Positions 21,125 through 34,070 of a stretch of 64,000 nucleotides of DNA are shown one piece after another. This stretch comes from Cherax quadricarinatus (Eukaryota > Arthropoda > Malacostraca > Decapoda > Parastacidae), in contig NC_091355.1 of NCBI RefSeq assembly GCF_038502225.1, forward strand, positions 9,608,044 through 9,672,043, written 5' to 3'. The position numbers and the translations under genes are program-made. How positions within the stretch are numbered: position 1 is the stretch's first letter; every line of letters begins with the position of its first letter. The notes under the pieces were generated by a model, which worked only from the letters and a program-made list of their open reading frames with translations, was not told the origin of the DNA and made no database searches.

Positions 21125-22944
21125 GAACAATGATGAGAACAGTGACAACAGCAGTACGAATAATAACAGGAGCAGTAACAGTGATAACAGCAGAACAATG
21201 ATAACAGCGGTACAAACACTAACAGCAGCAGTAACAATGATAACAGCGGTACGAACACTAACAGCAGCAGTAACAATGATAACAGCGGTACGAACACTAA
21301 CAGCAGCAGTAACAATGATAACAGCGGTACGAACACTAACAGCAGCAGTAACAATGATAACAGCGGTACGAGCACTAACAGCAGCAGTAACAATGATAAC
21401 AGCGGTACGAACACTAACAGCAGCAGTAACAATGATAACAGCGGTACGAACACTAACAGCAGCAGTAACAATGATAACAGCGGTACGAACACTAACTGCA
21501 GCAGTAACAATGATAACAGCGGTACGAACACTAACAGCAGCAGTAACAATGATAACAGCGGTACGAACACTAACAGCAGCAGTAACAATGATAACAGCGG
21601 TACGAACACTAACAGCAGCAGTAACAATGATAACAGCGGTACGAACACTAACAGCAGCAGTAACAATGATAACAGCGGTACGAACACTAACAGCAGCAGT
21701 AACAATGATAACAGCGGTACGAGCACTAACAGCAGCAGTAACAATGATAACAGCGGTACGAGCACTAACAGCAGCAGTAACAATGATAACAGCGGTACGA
21801 ACACTAACAGCAGCAGTAACAATGATAACAGCGGTACGAGCACTAACAGCAGCAGTAACAATGATAACAGCGGTACGAGCACTAACAGCAGCAGTAACAA
21901 TGATAACAGCGGTACGAGCACTAACAGCAGCAGTAACAATGATAACAGCGGTACGAACACTAACAGCAGCAGTAACAATGATAACAGCGGTACGAACACT
22001 AACAGCAGCAGTAACAATGATAACAGCGGTACGAGCACTAACAGCAGCAGTAACAATGATAACAGCGGTACGAGCACTAACAGCAGCAGTACAATGATAA
22101 CAGCGGTACGAACACTAACAGCAGCAGTAACAATGATAACAGCGGTACGAACACTAACAGCAGCAGTAACAATGATAACAGCGGTACGAACACTAACAGC
22201 AGCAGTAACAATGATAACAGCGGTACGAGCACTAACAGCAGCAGTAACAATGATAACAGCGGTACGAACACTAACAGCAGCAGTAACAATGATAACAGCG
22301 GTACGAACACTAACAGCAGCAGTAACAATGATAACAGCGGTACGAGCACTAACAGCAGCAGTAACAATGATAACAGCGGTACGAACACTAACAGCAGCAG
22401 TAACAATGATAACAGCGGTACGAACACTAACAGCAGCAGTAACAATGATAACAGCGGTACGAACACTAACAGCAGCAGTAACAATGATAACAGCGGTACG
22501 AACACTAACAGCAGTAACAATGATAACAGCGGTACGAACACTAACAGCAGCAGTAACAGCAGCGGTACGAACACTAACAGCAGCAGTAACAATGATAACA
22601 GCGGTACGAACACTAACAGCAGCAGTAACAATGATAACAGCGGTACGAACACTAACAGCAGCAGTAACAATGATAACAGCGGTACGAACACTAACAGCAG
22701 CAGTAACAATGATAACAGCGGTACGAACACTAACAGCAGCAGTAACAATGATAACAGCGGTACGAACACTAACAGCAGCAGTAACAATGATAACAGCGGT
22801 ACGAACACTAACAGCAGCAGTAACAATGATAACAGCGGTACGAACACTAACAGCAGCAGTAACAATGATAACAGCGGTACGAGCACTAACAGCAGCAGTA
22901 ACAATGATAACAGCGGTACGAACACTAACAGCAGCAGTAACAAC
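21125..22944 (+). repeat. 39-bp satellite, about 46 copies
   Basis: The unit is 39 bp: 'acaatgataacagcggtacg' plus 'aacactaacagcagcagta'. Copies differ mainly by one A/G ('gaacact'/'gagcact'). Small deletions at about 22091, 22513 and 22555 shift the phase. As 39 is divisible by three, long frames run on both strands (13-residue repeats MITAVRTLTAAVT and, inverted, LLLLLLVFVPLLS). Opposed frames of this kind and frame-shifting deletions argue against coding. Confidence 0.97.
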
Positions 22945-23821
<877 letters not shown>

Positions 23822-23839
23822 TATATATATGTATGTATA

Positions 23840-24225
23840 TGTCGTGCCGAATAGGCAGAACTTGCGATCTTGGCTTAAGTAGCAACGTTCATCTTGCCAT
23901 ATAGGACAAGCGAAAATTTGTGTATGCAATAATATCGCCAAAATCATTCTGAACCTAACGAAAAAAATATATTTGATTGTGTTTGTTTAGTATTAAATTA
24001 TTGTAAACGTATTTAAAATATATTTAGTTGGGTTAGGCTAAAATAAATTCTTTTTATAATAAGGTTAGGTAAGTTTTCTAAGATTCTTTTGGTGCAAAAT
24101 TAAAAAAATTCACATTAGCATTAATAAAAATATATATCTATAAACGTATAAAAGAAAATTTCAGAAAGGACTTAATTTTAAATGAGTTCTTGCTAATTGA
24201 CCAATTTTACGTATTCGGCACGACA
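23840..24225 (-). mobile_element. MITE copy 2 (386 bp), head-to-head with copy 1
   Basis: It has the same terminal inverted repeats as copy 1 and lies inverted, separated by an 18-bp TA-rich linker (23822-23839). Together the pair forms an inverted repeat of nearly 800 bp. Copy 2 differs by small indels and substitutions, so the two are separate insertions or an old inverted duplication. Confidence 0.88.
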
Positions 24226-24818
<593 letters not shown>

Positions 24819-24826
24819 GTAAGGAT

Positions 24827-25160
24827 TGTGTGGTCTAGTGGAACAGGCTGCCTAGTAGGGTCATTGAAGCTAAAACGTTGGGTAATTTCAAATTTAGGTT
24901 AGATAAATACATAAGTGAGAAGGGTTGGATTTGAGTGAGACTTGCATAATGAGTAAATAGAATCATCAAAACTTATTTCTTGGGTAGCATTGAAAATTGG
25001 GTTGGGCAAATATTTTGTTAGTGGGATGGATTGTAAAGGGCCTGCCTAGTATGGGCCAACAGGCCTGCTGCAGTGTTCCTCCTTTCTTATGTAAAGCGTC
25101 ATGCGTTTTCGCTCACCGTGAGGCGGGCCAAAACATCATGGGTTTGACTCCTTGGCGAGC
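24827..25160 (+). mobile_element. S3 SINE right arm, split by a LINE 3' end
   Basis: 24827-24841 is the perfect inverse of 24804-24818. The SINE text then breaks off and resumes at 25093 ('aaagcgtcatgcgttttc', 'gggccaaaacatcatggg'). In between (about 24842-25092) lies a LINE fragment encoding WNRLPSRVIEAKTLGNFKFR, then LDKYISEKGWI and a stop, and ending 'gtgttcctcctttcttatgt'. So a LINE end interrupts the second arm. No target-site duplication is clear at the junctions. Confidence 0.7.
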
Positions 25161-25498
25161 CACGGGGGGGGGGGGGGGTGGAAGTCTTCGGCTCGAGTAC
25201 TTTCACACTTCTCAGTGCGTCATCAGTAGCCGTGCAATGTTGCCAAGGTAGTAACAGGAGAAATGAAGGAAAGTTTTCAGAGTATGGCAGTGTGAGTGAC
25301 ACCCTCTCGCGCCTCTCTCAGAAATGCAACACGAGAGAACGAGGCACGAGCGGATGTCACTCACACTGCCATACTCTGAGTAAATTTCCCCTCATTTCTT
25401 CTGTTGCTACCTTTGCAACATTGCATGGCTCCTGATGATGCACTGAGAAATGTGAAAGTACTTGAGCTAAAGATTTCCACCCCCCGTGGCTTGTCTTG
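25159..25498. repeat. Inverted repeat, ~145-bp arms
   Basis: The left arm, 25159-25303, begins 'ccacggggg' and ends 'gcagtgtgagtgac'. The right arm, about 25353-25498, begins 'gtcactcacactgcc' and ends 'ccccccgtgg'. The spacer of about 50 bp contains 'ctctcgcgcctctctcag'. The arms differ at scattered positions and by the length of a G run. It continues directly from the S3 SINE arm, so it may be that element's outer body. Confidence 0.8.
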
Positions 25499-25918
25499 TT
25501 CGTGTGTATAATTTTTAACACTAGCCGTCTCCCAACGAGGTAGGGTTATCCACTGGAAGAGGAAACACTTTCACTATCATTCTTTCTGTCGCTGTAATGC
25601 TAAAGGTGTACTGCAACGTGCTCACCCTTCTAGAGTACAGGCACTGTACTGCCCATCTCCAAGACTCAAGTCCACCTAACCGGTTTCTCTGGATTCCTTC
25701 GTAAATTTGACCTTGCTCACACCCGTAACAGCAAATCAAGCCATAGAATGCACTTGTCTCCACCCAGATGTAACGCGCTCACACACACCTGTTGCATGTT
25801 CAAGTCCCTAGCACTCAAAACCTCATTTGCCCTTTCCCTCCTGCCCTTCTTGTGACGACTCGTTACCTCTCCTTCCTTCCATCCCAGATTTATACATACT
25901 CTTATTGTTTTCTGACGC
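25499..25918. other. No gene recognised
   Basis: Pyrimidine-rich, low-copy in this window. Nothing recognised. Confidence 0.4.
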
Positions 25919-26700
25919 CTATTTAAAGATTTGGTTAATGTTCGCTTGGAGGTTGGCAGTGTCCTCCATGGATGACACTGTCATGCAAATTCTGGTATCA
26001 GTAAGGGAGGACACGGTGCTGTGGCTTATATCTCTGTCAGATATGAGGATGAGGGAAAGGATGGGAGCGAGTACTGTACCTTGTTTAATACAGCTTTTCA
26101 CTGTAACCGCCCCTGACTTTACTCTGTATACTATTACTCTTTGTATTCTGTTTGTTAGAAAGTTATAGATCCATCTACCAACTTTTCCTGTTATTCCTTT
26201 ATCACGCATTTGTACCATGATCACACTTGTCGATGGCTTTCGCAAAGTCTGTATATACTACATGTGCATATTGTTTTCCCTCCAGTGCATCCATGACCAT
26301 GTCATGGTGATCCAGTTGTGATAGGCAGGAGCAACCTGTTCAAACCTATACTGCTCTGGGTTGTGCAATTGTAGGGTATCCAAGTGATTGGCGATCTTGC
26401 TTCTTAGAACCCTTTCAAACATTTTCATTGCTTTACTGCCCCCTTTGTGGAGTGGGTCTATATCTGTTGTTTGTAGTGACTGTGGGATGACCCCTGTGTC
26501 CATGCCTCCTCTTCATAGAATATTTAAGGCACATGAAAGGGGTTTCTTGCAGTTTTTGATGAACACGGAGTTCCACGAGTCTGGGCCTGGGACAGAGTGC
26601 ATGGCCATGTCATTTATTACTTTTTCAAAGTCCTGAGGTGTTAGGATTACATTAGATATTTTTGAATTAACCAAATTTTGAGTTTCGGTCATATAAGATT
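25919..26700 (-). pseudogene. LINE A reverse-transcriptase fragment
   Basis: Minus-strand pieces in order: TGVIPQSLQTTDIDPLHKGG and FERVLRSKIANHL (palm entry, 26503-26390); then ITGKVGRWIYNFLTNRIQRV and CIKQGTVLAPILSLILI (motif B region, about 26180-26050); then TDTRICMTVSSMEDTANLQA (degraded motif C and following). The last piece is the same family as the start of 18807-19721. Frameshifts and loss of FADD mark it as dead. The 49-bp satellite starts at its upstream side. Confidence 0.82.
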
Positions 26701-26704
26701 CATT

Positions 26705-27752
26705 TAGAGCTATGTTGGTGTGGTACCATCTTCAGTGTTTGTAAGTTCCGTAGCAGAGCTATGTTGGTAATGTACCATCTTCAGTGTTTGTAACTTCACT
26801 AGCAAAGCTATGTTGGTAGTGTACCATCTTCATTGTTTGTAACTTCACTAGCAAAGCTATGTTGGTAGTGTACCATCTTCATTGTTTGTAAGTACAGTAG
26901 CAGAGCTATGTTGGTAGTGTACCATCTTCAGTGTTTGTAACTACAGTATCAAAGCTATGTTGGTAGTGTACCATCTTCATGTTTGTAACTACAGTAGCAA
27001 AGTTATGTTGGTAGTGTACCATCTTCATTGTTTGTAACTTCACTAGCAAAGCCATGTTGGTAGTGTACCATCTTCATTGTTTGTAACTTCACTATCAAAG
27101 CTATGTTGGTAGTGTACCATCTTCAGTGTTTGTAACTACAGTAGCAAAGCTATGTTGGTAGTGTACCATCTTCAGTGTTTGTAACTTCACTATCAAAGCT
27201 ATGTTGGTAGTGTACCATCTTCAGTGTTTGTAACTACAGTAGCAAAGCTATGTTGGTAGTGTACCATCTTCAGTGTTTGTAAGTACAGTAGCAGAGCTAT
27301 GTTGGTAGTGTACCATCTTCAGTGTTTGTAAGTACAGTAGCAAAGCTATGTTGGTAGTGTACCATCTTCAGTGTTTGTAACTACAGTAGCAAAGTTATGT
27401 TGGTAGTGTACCATCTTCAGTGTTTGTAACTTCACTATCAAAGCTATGTTGGTAGTGTACCATCTTCAGTGTTTGTAACTACAGTAGCAAAGCTATGTTG
27501 GTAGTGTACCATCTTCAGTGTTTGTAAGTACAGTAGCAGAGCTATGTTGGTAGTGTACCATCTTCAGTGTTTGTAAGTACAGTAGCAAAGCTATGTTGGT
27601 GGTGTACCATCTTCACTGAGTGTTTGTAACTACAGCAGCAGAGCTATGTTGGTGGTGTACCATCTTCAGTGTTTGTAACTACAGTAGCAGAGCTATGTTG
27701 GTGGTGTACCATCTTCAGTGTTTGTAACTACAGTAGCAGAGCTATGCTCATG
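26705..27752 (+). repeat. 49-bp satellite, about 21 copies
   Basis: The unit is 49 bp: 'agctatgttggtagtgtacc', then 'atcttcagtgtttgtaacta', then 'cagtagcaa'. Variants are 'acttcactatcaa' and 'agtacagtagcag'. A higher-order pattern (three variant units in order) recurs at about 27110-27330 and 27410-27570. Confidence 0.96.
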
Positions 27753-28849
27753 TTGTTGATGGTTTCTAGGGCCACTGACAGTCTACATCGTACTGAGCCC
27801 TGACCTACGTTCATGGTGTCCCCTCTTCAGTAATTACTTCGTTTTATTATGATTGTAGCACTATATCTTCTTTATTTCACTTCATTGTTCCACTGTATTT
27901 GGAACAAAAATGTTTTTACTGTCCTTCTAGACTCTAGAGGGAGAAGAGGTGGAGGGGAAGAAGGGATGGTTGAAGGGGAAGTTGAGAACCAGCAAGTTAC
28001 ACACTTGCTTTCATCACTCCTAGACCCCCCTTCACCTACTCCCTTCATTTACCCCCTTCCTAGCCCTTACCCCTACCCAAGACTCCCTCACCCCCCTCTC
28101 CCAAGACCCCTCCCCTTTCACCCATGGTACAGTTTCCTCCGGGACTTCCCCGCTTCTAACATTCACTAGCTGATCAACTGCATCTTTACGTCCCCTCTTC
28201 CTCCTCCTTCTCCTCCTCCTCCCCCCTCTCCTTACTCCTCTCTTCCTGCTCCCATACCTTCTCTTCCTGCTCCCATACCTTCTCTTTCTGCTCCCATACC
28301 TTCTCTTCTTTCTCCCATACCTCCTCTTCCTGCTCCCATTCCTTTTCTTCCGCTGCATTGTTATTCCCTCCTCTTCCTACTCTCCCTCACCTTCTCTCCC
28401 GCTGTCCCTCACCTTCCCTCACTCCTCCCTCCCACTGTCCCTCACCTTCATTCACTCCGAGGTTAGAGCTGTAACACAAATGTGGATACACATTTTTGTA
28501 TTAATATATTCAACACTGCCTCTCTGGTGTTAAGTGAAAAAAATCCTTTAAGATAGAGTTGGACAAAGTTTTGTAGATGATAATGATGACAATGATAATG
28601 ATGTCACTGAAGATAATGATGACGATGATAATGATGAAGCAGTAGCTATTGAATTCTGGTATATACTCAGGACCTATTAGTAGTAGTAATATTATTAGTA
28701 GCAGTTGTAATAGTGGAAATACCTGTAAATACACTTGGAAGTAGTAGTAGTGATAGTACCTCGATTAAAATAATACCGGTACCTCTGCAAACGCTGCATG
28801 CTCCAGTGAATGGTGCACTGGGGTATCTGTGGAGACAACGTTATAAGTG
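27753..28849. other. No gene; pyrimidine tract with a 21-bp repeat
   Basis: 28240-28340 repeats 'ctcttcctgctcccatacct' about five times inside a C/T-rich tract (28020-28460). 28570-28640 is a 'gatgataatgatgac' run. Open frames here are composition artefacts. Confidence 0.55.
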
Positions 28850-29480
28850 GAGGCAAAGAAGGGAATGTACGAGAGCATATTGGTACCAGCACACTTACAA
28901 TGTGTGTGAAGCATGGGTTGTAAATGTTGCAGCAATGAGGAGGCTGGAAGTAGTGGAGATGTCGTGTTTAAGGGCAATGTGTGGTGTATATATTATACAG
29001 AGAATTCGTAATGTAGAAATTAGGAGGTGTGGAGTTAGTAAAAGTATTAGAGGGCTGAAGAGGGGTTGTTGAGGGGGTGTGGTCATTTAGTGAGGATGGA
29101 GCAAAATAGGATAACTTGGAGTGTGTATAAATCTGTAGTGGAGGGGAGGGTTGATAGTGGTCGTCCTAGGAAAGGTTGGAGGGAGGGGTAAAATAGGTTT
29201 CGTGTGCAAGGGGCTTGGACATACAACAGGCATGTCTGAGTGTGTTAGATAGGAGTGAATGGAGAGGAATGGGTTTTGGGACCTGAGGAGCTGTTGGAGT
29301 GCTAGTAGGGTAATATTTTGTGAAGGGATTCAGGGAAACTGATTAGCCAGACTTGAGTCCTGGAGATGGGAAGTACAATGCCTGCACTTTAAAGGAGGGG
29401 TTTGGGATATTGGCTGTTTGGAGTGACATCTGAGCTGTCGTATCTGGGCGCCTCTCCAAAGACAATGATTACGTGTGAAT
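28850..29480 (+). pseudogene. LINE C-terminal relic (RTE-like) and 3' untranslated region
   Basis: The plus-strand frame gives CEAWVVNVAAMRRLEVVEMS, then CLRAMCGVYIIQRIRNVEIR, near 28905-29025. This is the common LINE pattern 'ExWxxN-xxxRRLExxEMxCLRxMCGVxxxxRIRNxEIR'. The following frame is broken. 29310-29400 ('gaagggattcagggaaactg', 'ggagatgggaagtac') reads like the 3' untranslated part of that element. A TA microsatellite begins at 29491. Confidence 0.75.
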
Positions 29481-29490
29481 GGTGAAAGTG

Positions 29491-29612
<122 letters not shown>

Positions 29613-29813
29613 AACTAGAGAGAGGCACTGAGTGAACATGAAGTAGGAAGGTGATACGCAGTCATTATTATTCAGGTGGTGGCGTCGTCAGTATGAGTAC
29701 CTTCACTATCTGTGTCCACGAGACAAGTGGCTGCTCCACCTGTACCATAGGTCAGGGCTGCGTCTCAACACACTTTGTATGTCTGGTGTATAGTTCTCTG
29801 GCTGATGTGCTGT

Positions 29814-29814
<1 letters not shown>

Positions 29815-29862
<48 letters not shown>
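29815..29862. repeat. (CT)n microsatellite
   Basis: About 23 CT dinucleotides. Confidence 0.97.
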
Positions 29863-29864
<2 letters not shown>

Positions 29865-29976
29865 TGTTTACCGTGTCTTATTAACAGTGACGTGTTCACA
29901 TTTACAAGTCTATCTCATGGTTACTAGTTCTGTATCTTAGCTGTGTTGATTGTTGTTTTATTCCGTGCTGAAGAGC

Positions 29977-30690
29977 AGATAACACCCATGCTGTGGTCAG
30001 ATAACACCCATGCTGTGGTCAGATAACACTCATGCTGTGGTCAGATAACACCCATGTTGTGGTCAGATAACACCCACGCTGTGGTCAGATAACACCCATG
30101 CTGTGGTCAGATAACACCCATGCTGTGGTCAGATAACACCCATGCTGTGGTCAGATAACACCCACGCTGTGGTCAGATAACACCCATGCTGTGGTCAGAT
30201 AACACCCATGCTGTGGTCAGATAACACCCATGCTGTGGTCAGATAACACCCATGCTGTGGTCAGATAACACCCATGCTGTGGTCAGATAACACCCATGCT
30301 GTGGTCAGATAACACCCATGCTGTGGTCAGATAACACCCATGCTGTGGTCAGATAACACCCATGCTGTGGTCAGATAACACCCATGCTGTGGTCAGATAA
30401 CACCCATGCTGTGGTCAGATAACACCCATGCTGTGGTCAGATAACACCCATGCTGTGGTCAGATAACACCCATGCTGTGGTCAGATAACACCCATGCTGT
30501 GGTCAGATAACACCCATGCTGTGGTCAGATAACACCCACGCTGTGGTCAGATAACACCCACGCTGTGGTCAGATAACACCCATGCTGTGGTCAGATAACA
30601 CCCATGCTGTGGTCAGATAACACCCATGCTGTGGTCAGATAACATCCATGCTGTGGTCAGATAACACCCATGCTGTGGTCAGATAAGTAT
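29977..30690 (+). repeat. 22-bp satellite, about 32 copies, nearly identical
   Basis: The unit is 22 bp, 'cagataacacccatgctgtg' plus 'gt'. Only a handful of single-base variants ('cacgctg', 'catgttg', 'cactcatg') occur, so the array is young or well homogenised. Confidence 0.97.
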
Positions 30691-31339
30691 TGCTCAGTAC
30701 AATTGCAGAACTTTCATACCTAAGTCACACACAACTTAACCAGATGTAGAGGGAAACTTGAGAGCTTTATTTAGCAGCAGTCTGAAGTCACTCCACTAAC
30801 ACATTAGTGTTCTTAATAAGCCTGATAACCTGATTTTGAAAGACCGTAGAAGCAGCGCAGTAGGTTTGCTGGCTGATGTTAGTAGTATACATATATAAGT
30901 ATTCTCTGCATAACAAGTATAAATATAGACCAAGGTTATATTACAATTTACATATCGTTGATAAAGGATTATTTGGATTATCGTGCTTCTGAATTTCATA
31001 TTACAGAGTGGACATAATTGCAGACAGATGTGACTCAGTTAATGCCCTGCACTGATTGGTTAGTTTGGTTTTGTGTGTGTTTACTGCAAGAGGGTCACTG
31101 CTGCACTACACCTGTTTGGTGCACGCGATAAATCGGTAAAAATGGCACAGTACATTTGCTAATCATGAATGGCTCCTTGTTAATTCCATACGAGAGACTG
31201 TCAAATTATGCTCATCAAGAAGACATCTAATTATTCAGATACACATTTTGTTTCTTTGCAAAGGTTGCGATGTGTGATTTGCATTTAATAAAGTGTCGTT
31301 AAATACAGAGAAGGCCACTAACATGCCGGGACATTTCTG
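30691..31339. other. No gene recognised
   Basis: AT-rich and low-copy here. Nothing recognised. Confidence 0.4.
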
Positions 31340-32445
31340 TTGTGGATTTATATAATTTTCCCGCTATTGATGTTAGGTTGACTGGTAATTTGATGGAAGG
31401 GAAGTGTCTCATGTTTCGTAGATAGGAATCACATTAGCCATCTTCTATATATCAAATACGATGCCCGTTTGTAGTGATATATTGAAAAGACTAGTCAGTG
31501 GATCGTTTGCATTCTTTAAAAACCCTTGGACACAGGTCATCTTGGCCTGGGCACCTGCTTTGTTTAATAGACTTATTCTAGTGACTGTGAAATTGCATAA
31601 TTTATTTTCCTTACGATATCTTTTGTGTCTTGTGTAAAGGACCGACAGGAAATACCTAAAAACTCGAGTGCATTTCTTTCTCTTTGTGAATAAGCTGTCC
31701 AGAGTTAGTTTTCATTGGACCTAGCCTTTCTCTAAGCTTTACTTTATACGCTTGAAAAAAGCTATCAGATTTATCTTTTGATTCATTTGCAGCTTTAATT
31801 TCAGTCTCGTTAAGCTTTTCCAATCTCCCCTTTTTCTTATATTTTTTTATGAATATATTGGTTAATGAGGTGAACCTTTCTTGATGCGCCTATAAATTTC
31901 TCTCTTCTCCCCAGAAAGATGTTTTAGTCTCTTCACTGATTCCAACTAATTTTTATTTGATCTTATTTTTATAAGTATAAGGAATATATACTTTGAAGAG
32001 CTTATAAAGTGTTGAGAGAATTGTCAGTGATAATTCTCTGCGTTACCAAAGTCACCACTAAACTGTTCTCTAAACTCATTGTTATTCGCATAGCGAAAAC
32101 CCAGAACCCTTATTGTTTTATCCTTATTCTCACACTTCCAGTCAATGTTGAATATAAAAAAAAATTGATCGTATTGCCAAGCTCCTCATTGATTCTAGAC
32201 TACTTACAAGGCCTCCCTGTTCGTCAGAAACAAGTCTAGCAGGTTAGTATTTCCTCTCGCTGGTTCTGTCACACTGCTTTTAAAAACAGTTTTGGATTAC
32301 CTCAAGGAAACTGACTCTAAATTACCAGTAAAGGAATTCTAGCCAGTTTTTCCATAATTAAAATTCCCTACGAGTTCTATGTTTTTGTTTCTTAAAGCTT
32401 TGGAAAGATCGTCCCTAAGTAGTCTATAGCGCTATTTACGTTCGG
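31340..32445 (-). pseudogene. LINE family C, N-terminal RT and linker relic
   Basis: On the minus strand, 31431-31510 reads TSLFNISLQTGIVFDI, a stop, then KMANVIPI. This matches the LINE reverse-transcriptase entry (LFNxSLxxGxxPxxWKxAxVxPI) with a nonsense mutation at the expected tryptophan. Upstream text (31640-32000) parallels 34290-34990, the linker between endonuclease and polymerase. Confidence 0.65.
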
Positions 32446-32627
32446 CTCATAATATGAATTTTTTATTCATTTGGGTGTCTGTATTGTGTTTGTATGGTAT
32501 ATATTGTATGTCTACTATAATTATGGAGGACTTGCGACAGAAACAATTGTTAATAATAACGTCTCCTCTGGATGCATTCTCAGTTCGGAGGTTCGTATTT
32601 CACGCCTCAGATTTTCATTTCCTTCAG

Positions 32628-32857
32628 AAAAATGTAGTCAAACCATACCCCCGGCCGGGAGTGAACCCGCGGTCAGTCTCAAAACTCCAGCCCGTCGCGT
32701 TAGCCACTAGACCAGCTAACGCTAGCTGGTCTAGTGGCTAACGCGACGGGCTGGAGTTTTGAGACTCTATGACCGCGGGTTCAATCCCGGCCGGGGGTAT
32801 GGTTTGTTTGCAATCGTGTCATTACGATTTCTTGAGTCGAGTCAAAAAATGTAGTCA
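32628..32857. mobile_element. Foldback tRNA-SINE (family S2) with 13-bp target duplication
   Basis: The arms 32641-32718 and 32723-32802 are inverted copies around a 4-base centre ('acgc'). The only differences I see are a 4-base insertion in the right arm (CTAT) and one base in the B box. Each arm is a tRNA-like head: 'tggtctagtggctaacgc' (A-box side) and 'gggttcaatccc' (B box). A short body 'gtttgtttgcaatcgtgtc' follows on the right. 'aaaaatgtagtca' flanks the unit at 32628-32640 and 32845-32857, a perfect 13-bp target-site duplication. The two heads therefore entered as one unit. Confidence 0.88.
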
Positions 32858-32919
32858 TAGAGATTTAGTCTCGGTTCCTGCAGACACTATATTTTTATGG
32901 AATATAGTGGGAAAAGACA

Positions 32920-33262
32920 CTGTATGTATAGTGTTTCCCCCTACCTACTATTTCCACTGCCATTATTACCTCTACCACTACTTTCTCCACTTCCTTCCAT
33001 CTTCTTCCTCTCTTTGTCTCGTCCCTGTACTCTCGTATTTATACTGGCTTCCTTACCTTCGTCTGTTAGTGTGTGACTAGTTAATAGTCCAAGTCGGACC
33101 GATACGTCGTCGTAAGCTTCTTTGTCCTATGTGCGAGTTGTGTGTATTGTCTTATTAACATAGTTGTGATTGTATTGTAGCCATGGGCAGGAGCGGCTTA
33201 ACCTGGGTCAGTAGACGTACCCTCGTCCTCCTCTATTCTTATATTCTAAATTTAGCTAGCTC
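32920..33262 (+). mobile_element. Penelope-type terminal region fragment
   Basis: 'agtccaagtcggaccgat' followed by 'acgtcgtcg' at about 33088-33114 is the inverse of 11995-12030 near the Penelope foldback. The C/T-rich lead (32940-33050) matches the purine-rich strand next to the GIY-YIG remnant at 12890-13060. So this is a further Penelope 3'-terminal copy in the other orientation. Confidence 0.6.
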
Positions 33263-33349
33263 ATACGTCATCAGTCACTCAGGGAAAAGATTGGGGTCAA
33301 TTAATGACGTTTTCTCAGGGTCACTTCAGTGAGGTCAGCAGCTGGGGCC

Positions 33350-33707
33350 TACTCTACGGGTTCTTGACGTCAGTGAGGTGTGGTCGGGGTTTCGGTGACG
33401 TCAGAGAAGCGTAAGTCAGGGCACTGACTTTAGGCATTGTTGTTGATGCCACTACCAGGTGATGGGCAGTCTTATCAACTGCACCTGGTGTCCTCTTAGA
33501 AATTATTTGGCGACCTGTTCTTGTGTTATCGGCAAATTTGTCGATAAACATCGCTGTTGCGATGTTGCGACGTAATAGTCTGTGCTGAACTGTATCAAAA
33601 GCCTCAAAGAAGTCTATATGCACAACATCATATTCTTCATCATAGTCTACCGCTTATGTTAGTAAATTCGTCAGACAAGAAAGTCCCTTAGAGAATAAAG
33701 TCGGTAC
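33350..33707 (-). pseudogene. LINE family C reverse-transcriptase fragment with motif A
   Basis: The minus strand reads VHIDFFEAFDTVQHRLL near 33570-33625, the motif A block (DFxxAFDxVxHxxL) with its aspartates kept. SCLTNLLT lies upstream near 33670. It continues the protein interrupted by the terminal repeat at 33708-34070. Confidence 0.7.
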
Positions 33708-34070
33708 CATAGTTGGTATTACTGAAGATTGACATGTGCAACAGTTGGGTTATCTTTATTGATGAAACGTTTCGCCTACACAGTAGGTTTCTTCAGTCAA
33801 ATACAAAGGAAGCAGTAGAAATGAAATCAAAATAATGTAATCAGTCCATCAACCTTGGAGAAAATGTATTTGAGATGGTCAGTCCCTCAGCCTGGAGAAG
33901 AGTTCATCTCCATGTTCTATAACGATATTACTACTCTCTTGTTCCACTGCTTCCAACCGTGTTGTTGTCAGGGCTTCTCTACTTTTATCGCCTCAGTTGT
34001 GACTTGACAATAGTGCAAGACGCACTGAAACATTATCATAAAGTTACTCTCCAGTGCGGATATTTGGTGG
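33708..34070 (-). mobile_element. Penelope-type terminal repeat, nested inside a LINE
   Basis: It contains the hammerhead-like motif at 33768-33796 and parallels 43613-43843 for about 230 bp ('gacatgtgcaac', 'acacagtaggtttcttcag', 'gtcagtccctcagcctggag'). On both sides the minus strand encodes adjoining parts of one LINE protein, so it is an insertion. 'gcaagacgcactgaaac' near 34010-34040 resembles the stem-GAAAC phrases of other Penelope ends. Confidence 0.6.

Noticed and set aside
28032..28358. Arginine/lysine-rich minus-strand frame
   Set aside because: Product of a pyrimidine tract with a 21-bp repeat; no start context or homology.
29977..30690. CRISPR array
   Set aside because: Units are contiguous with no spacers and the setting is eukaryotic. 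The same applies to every other array here.
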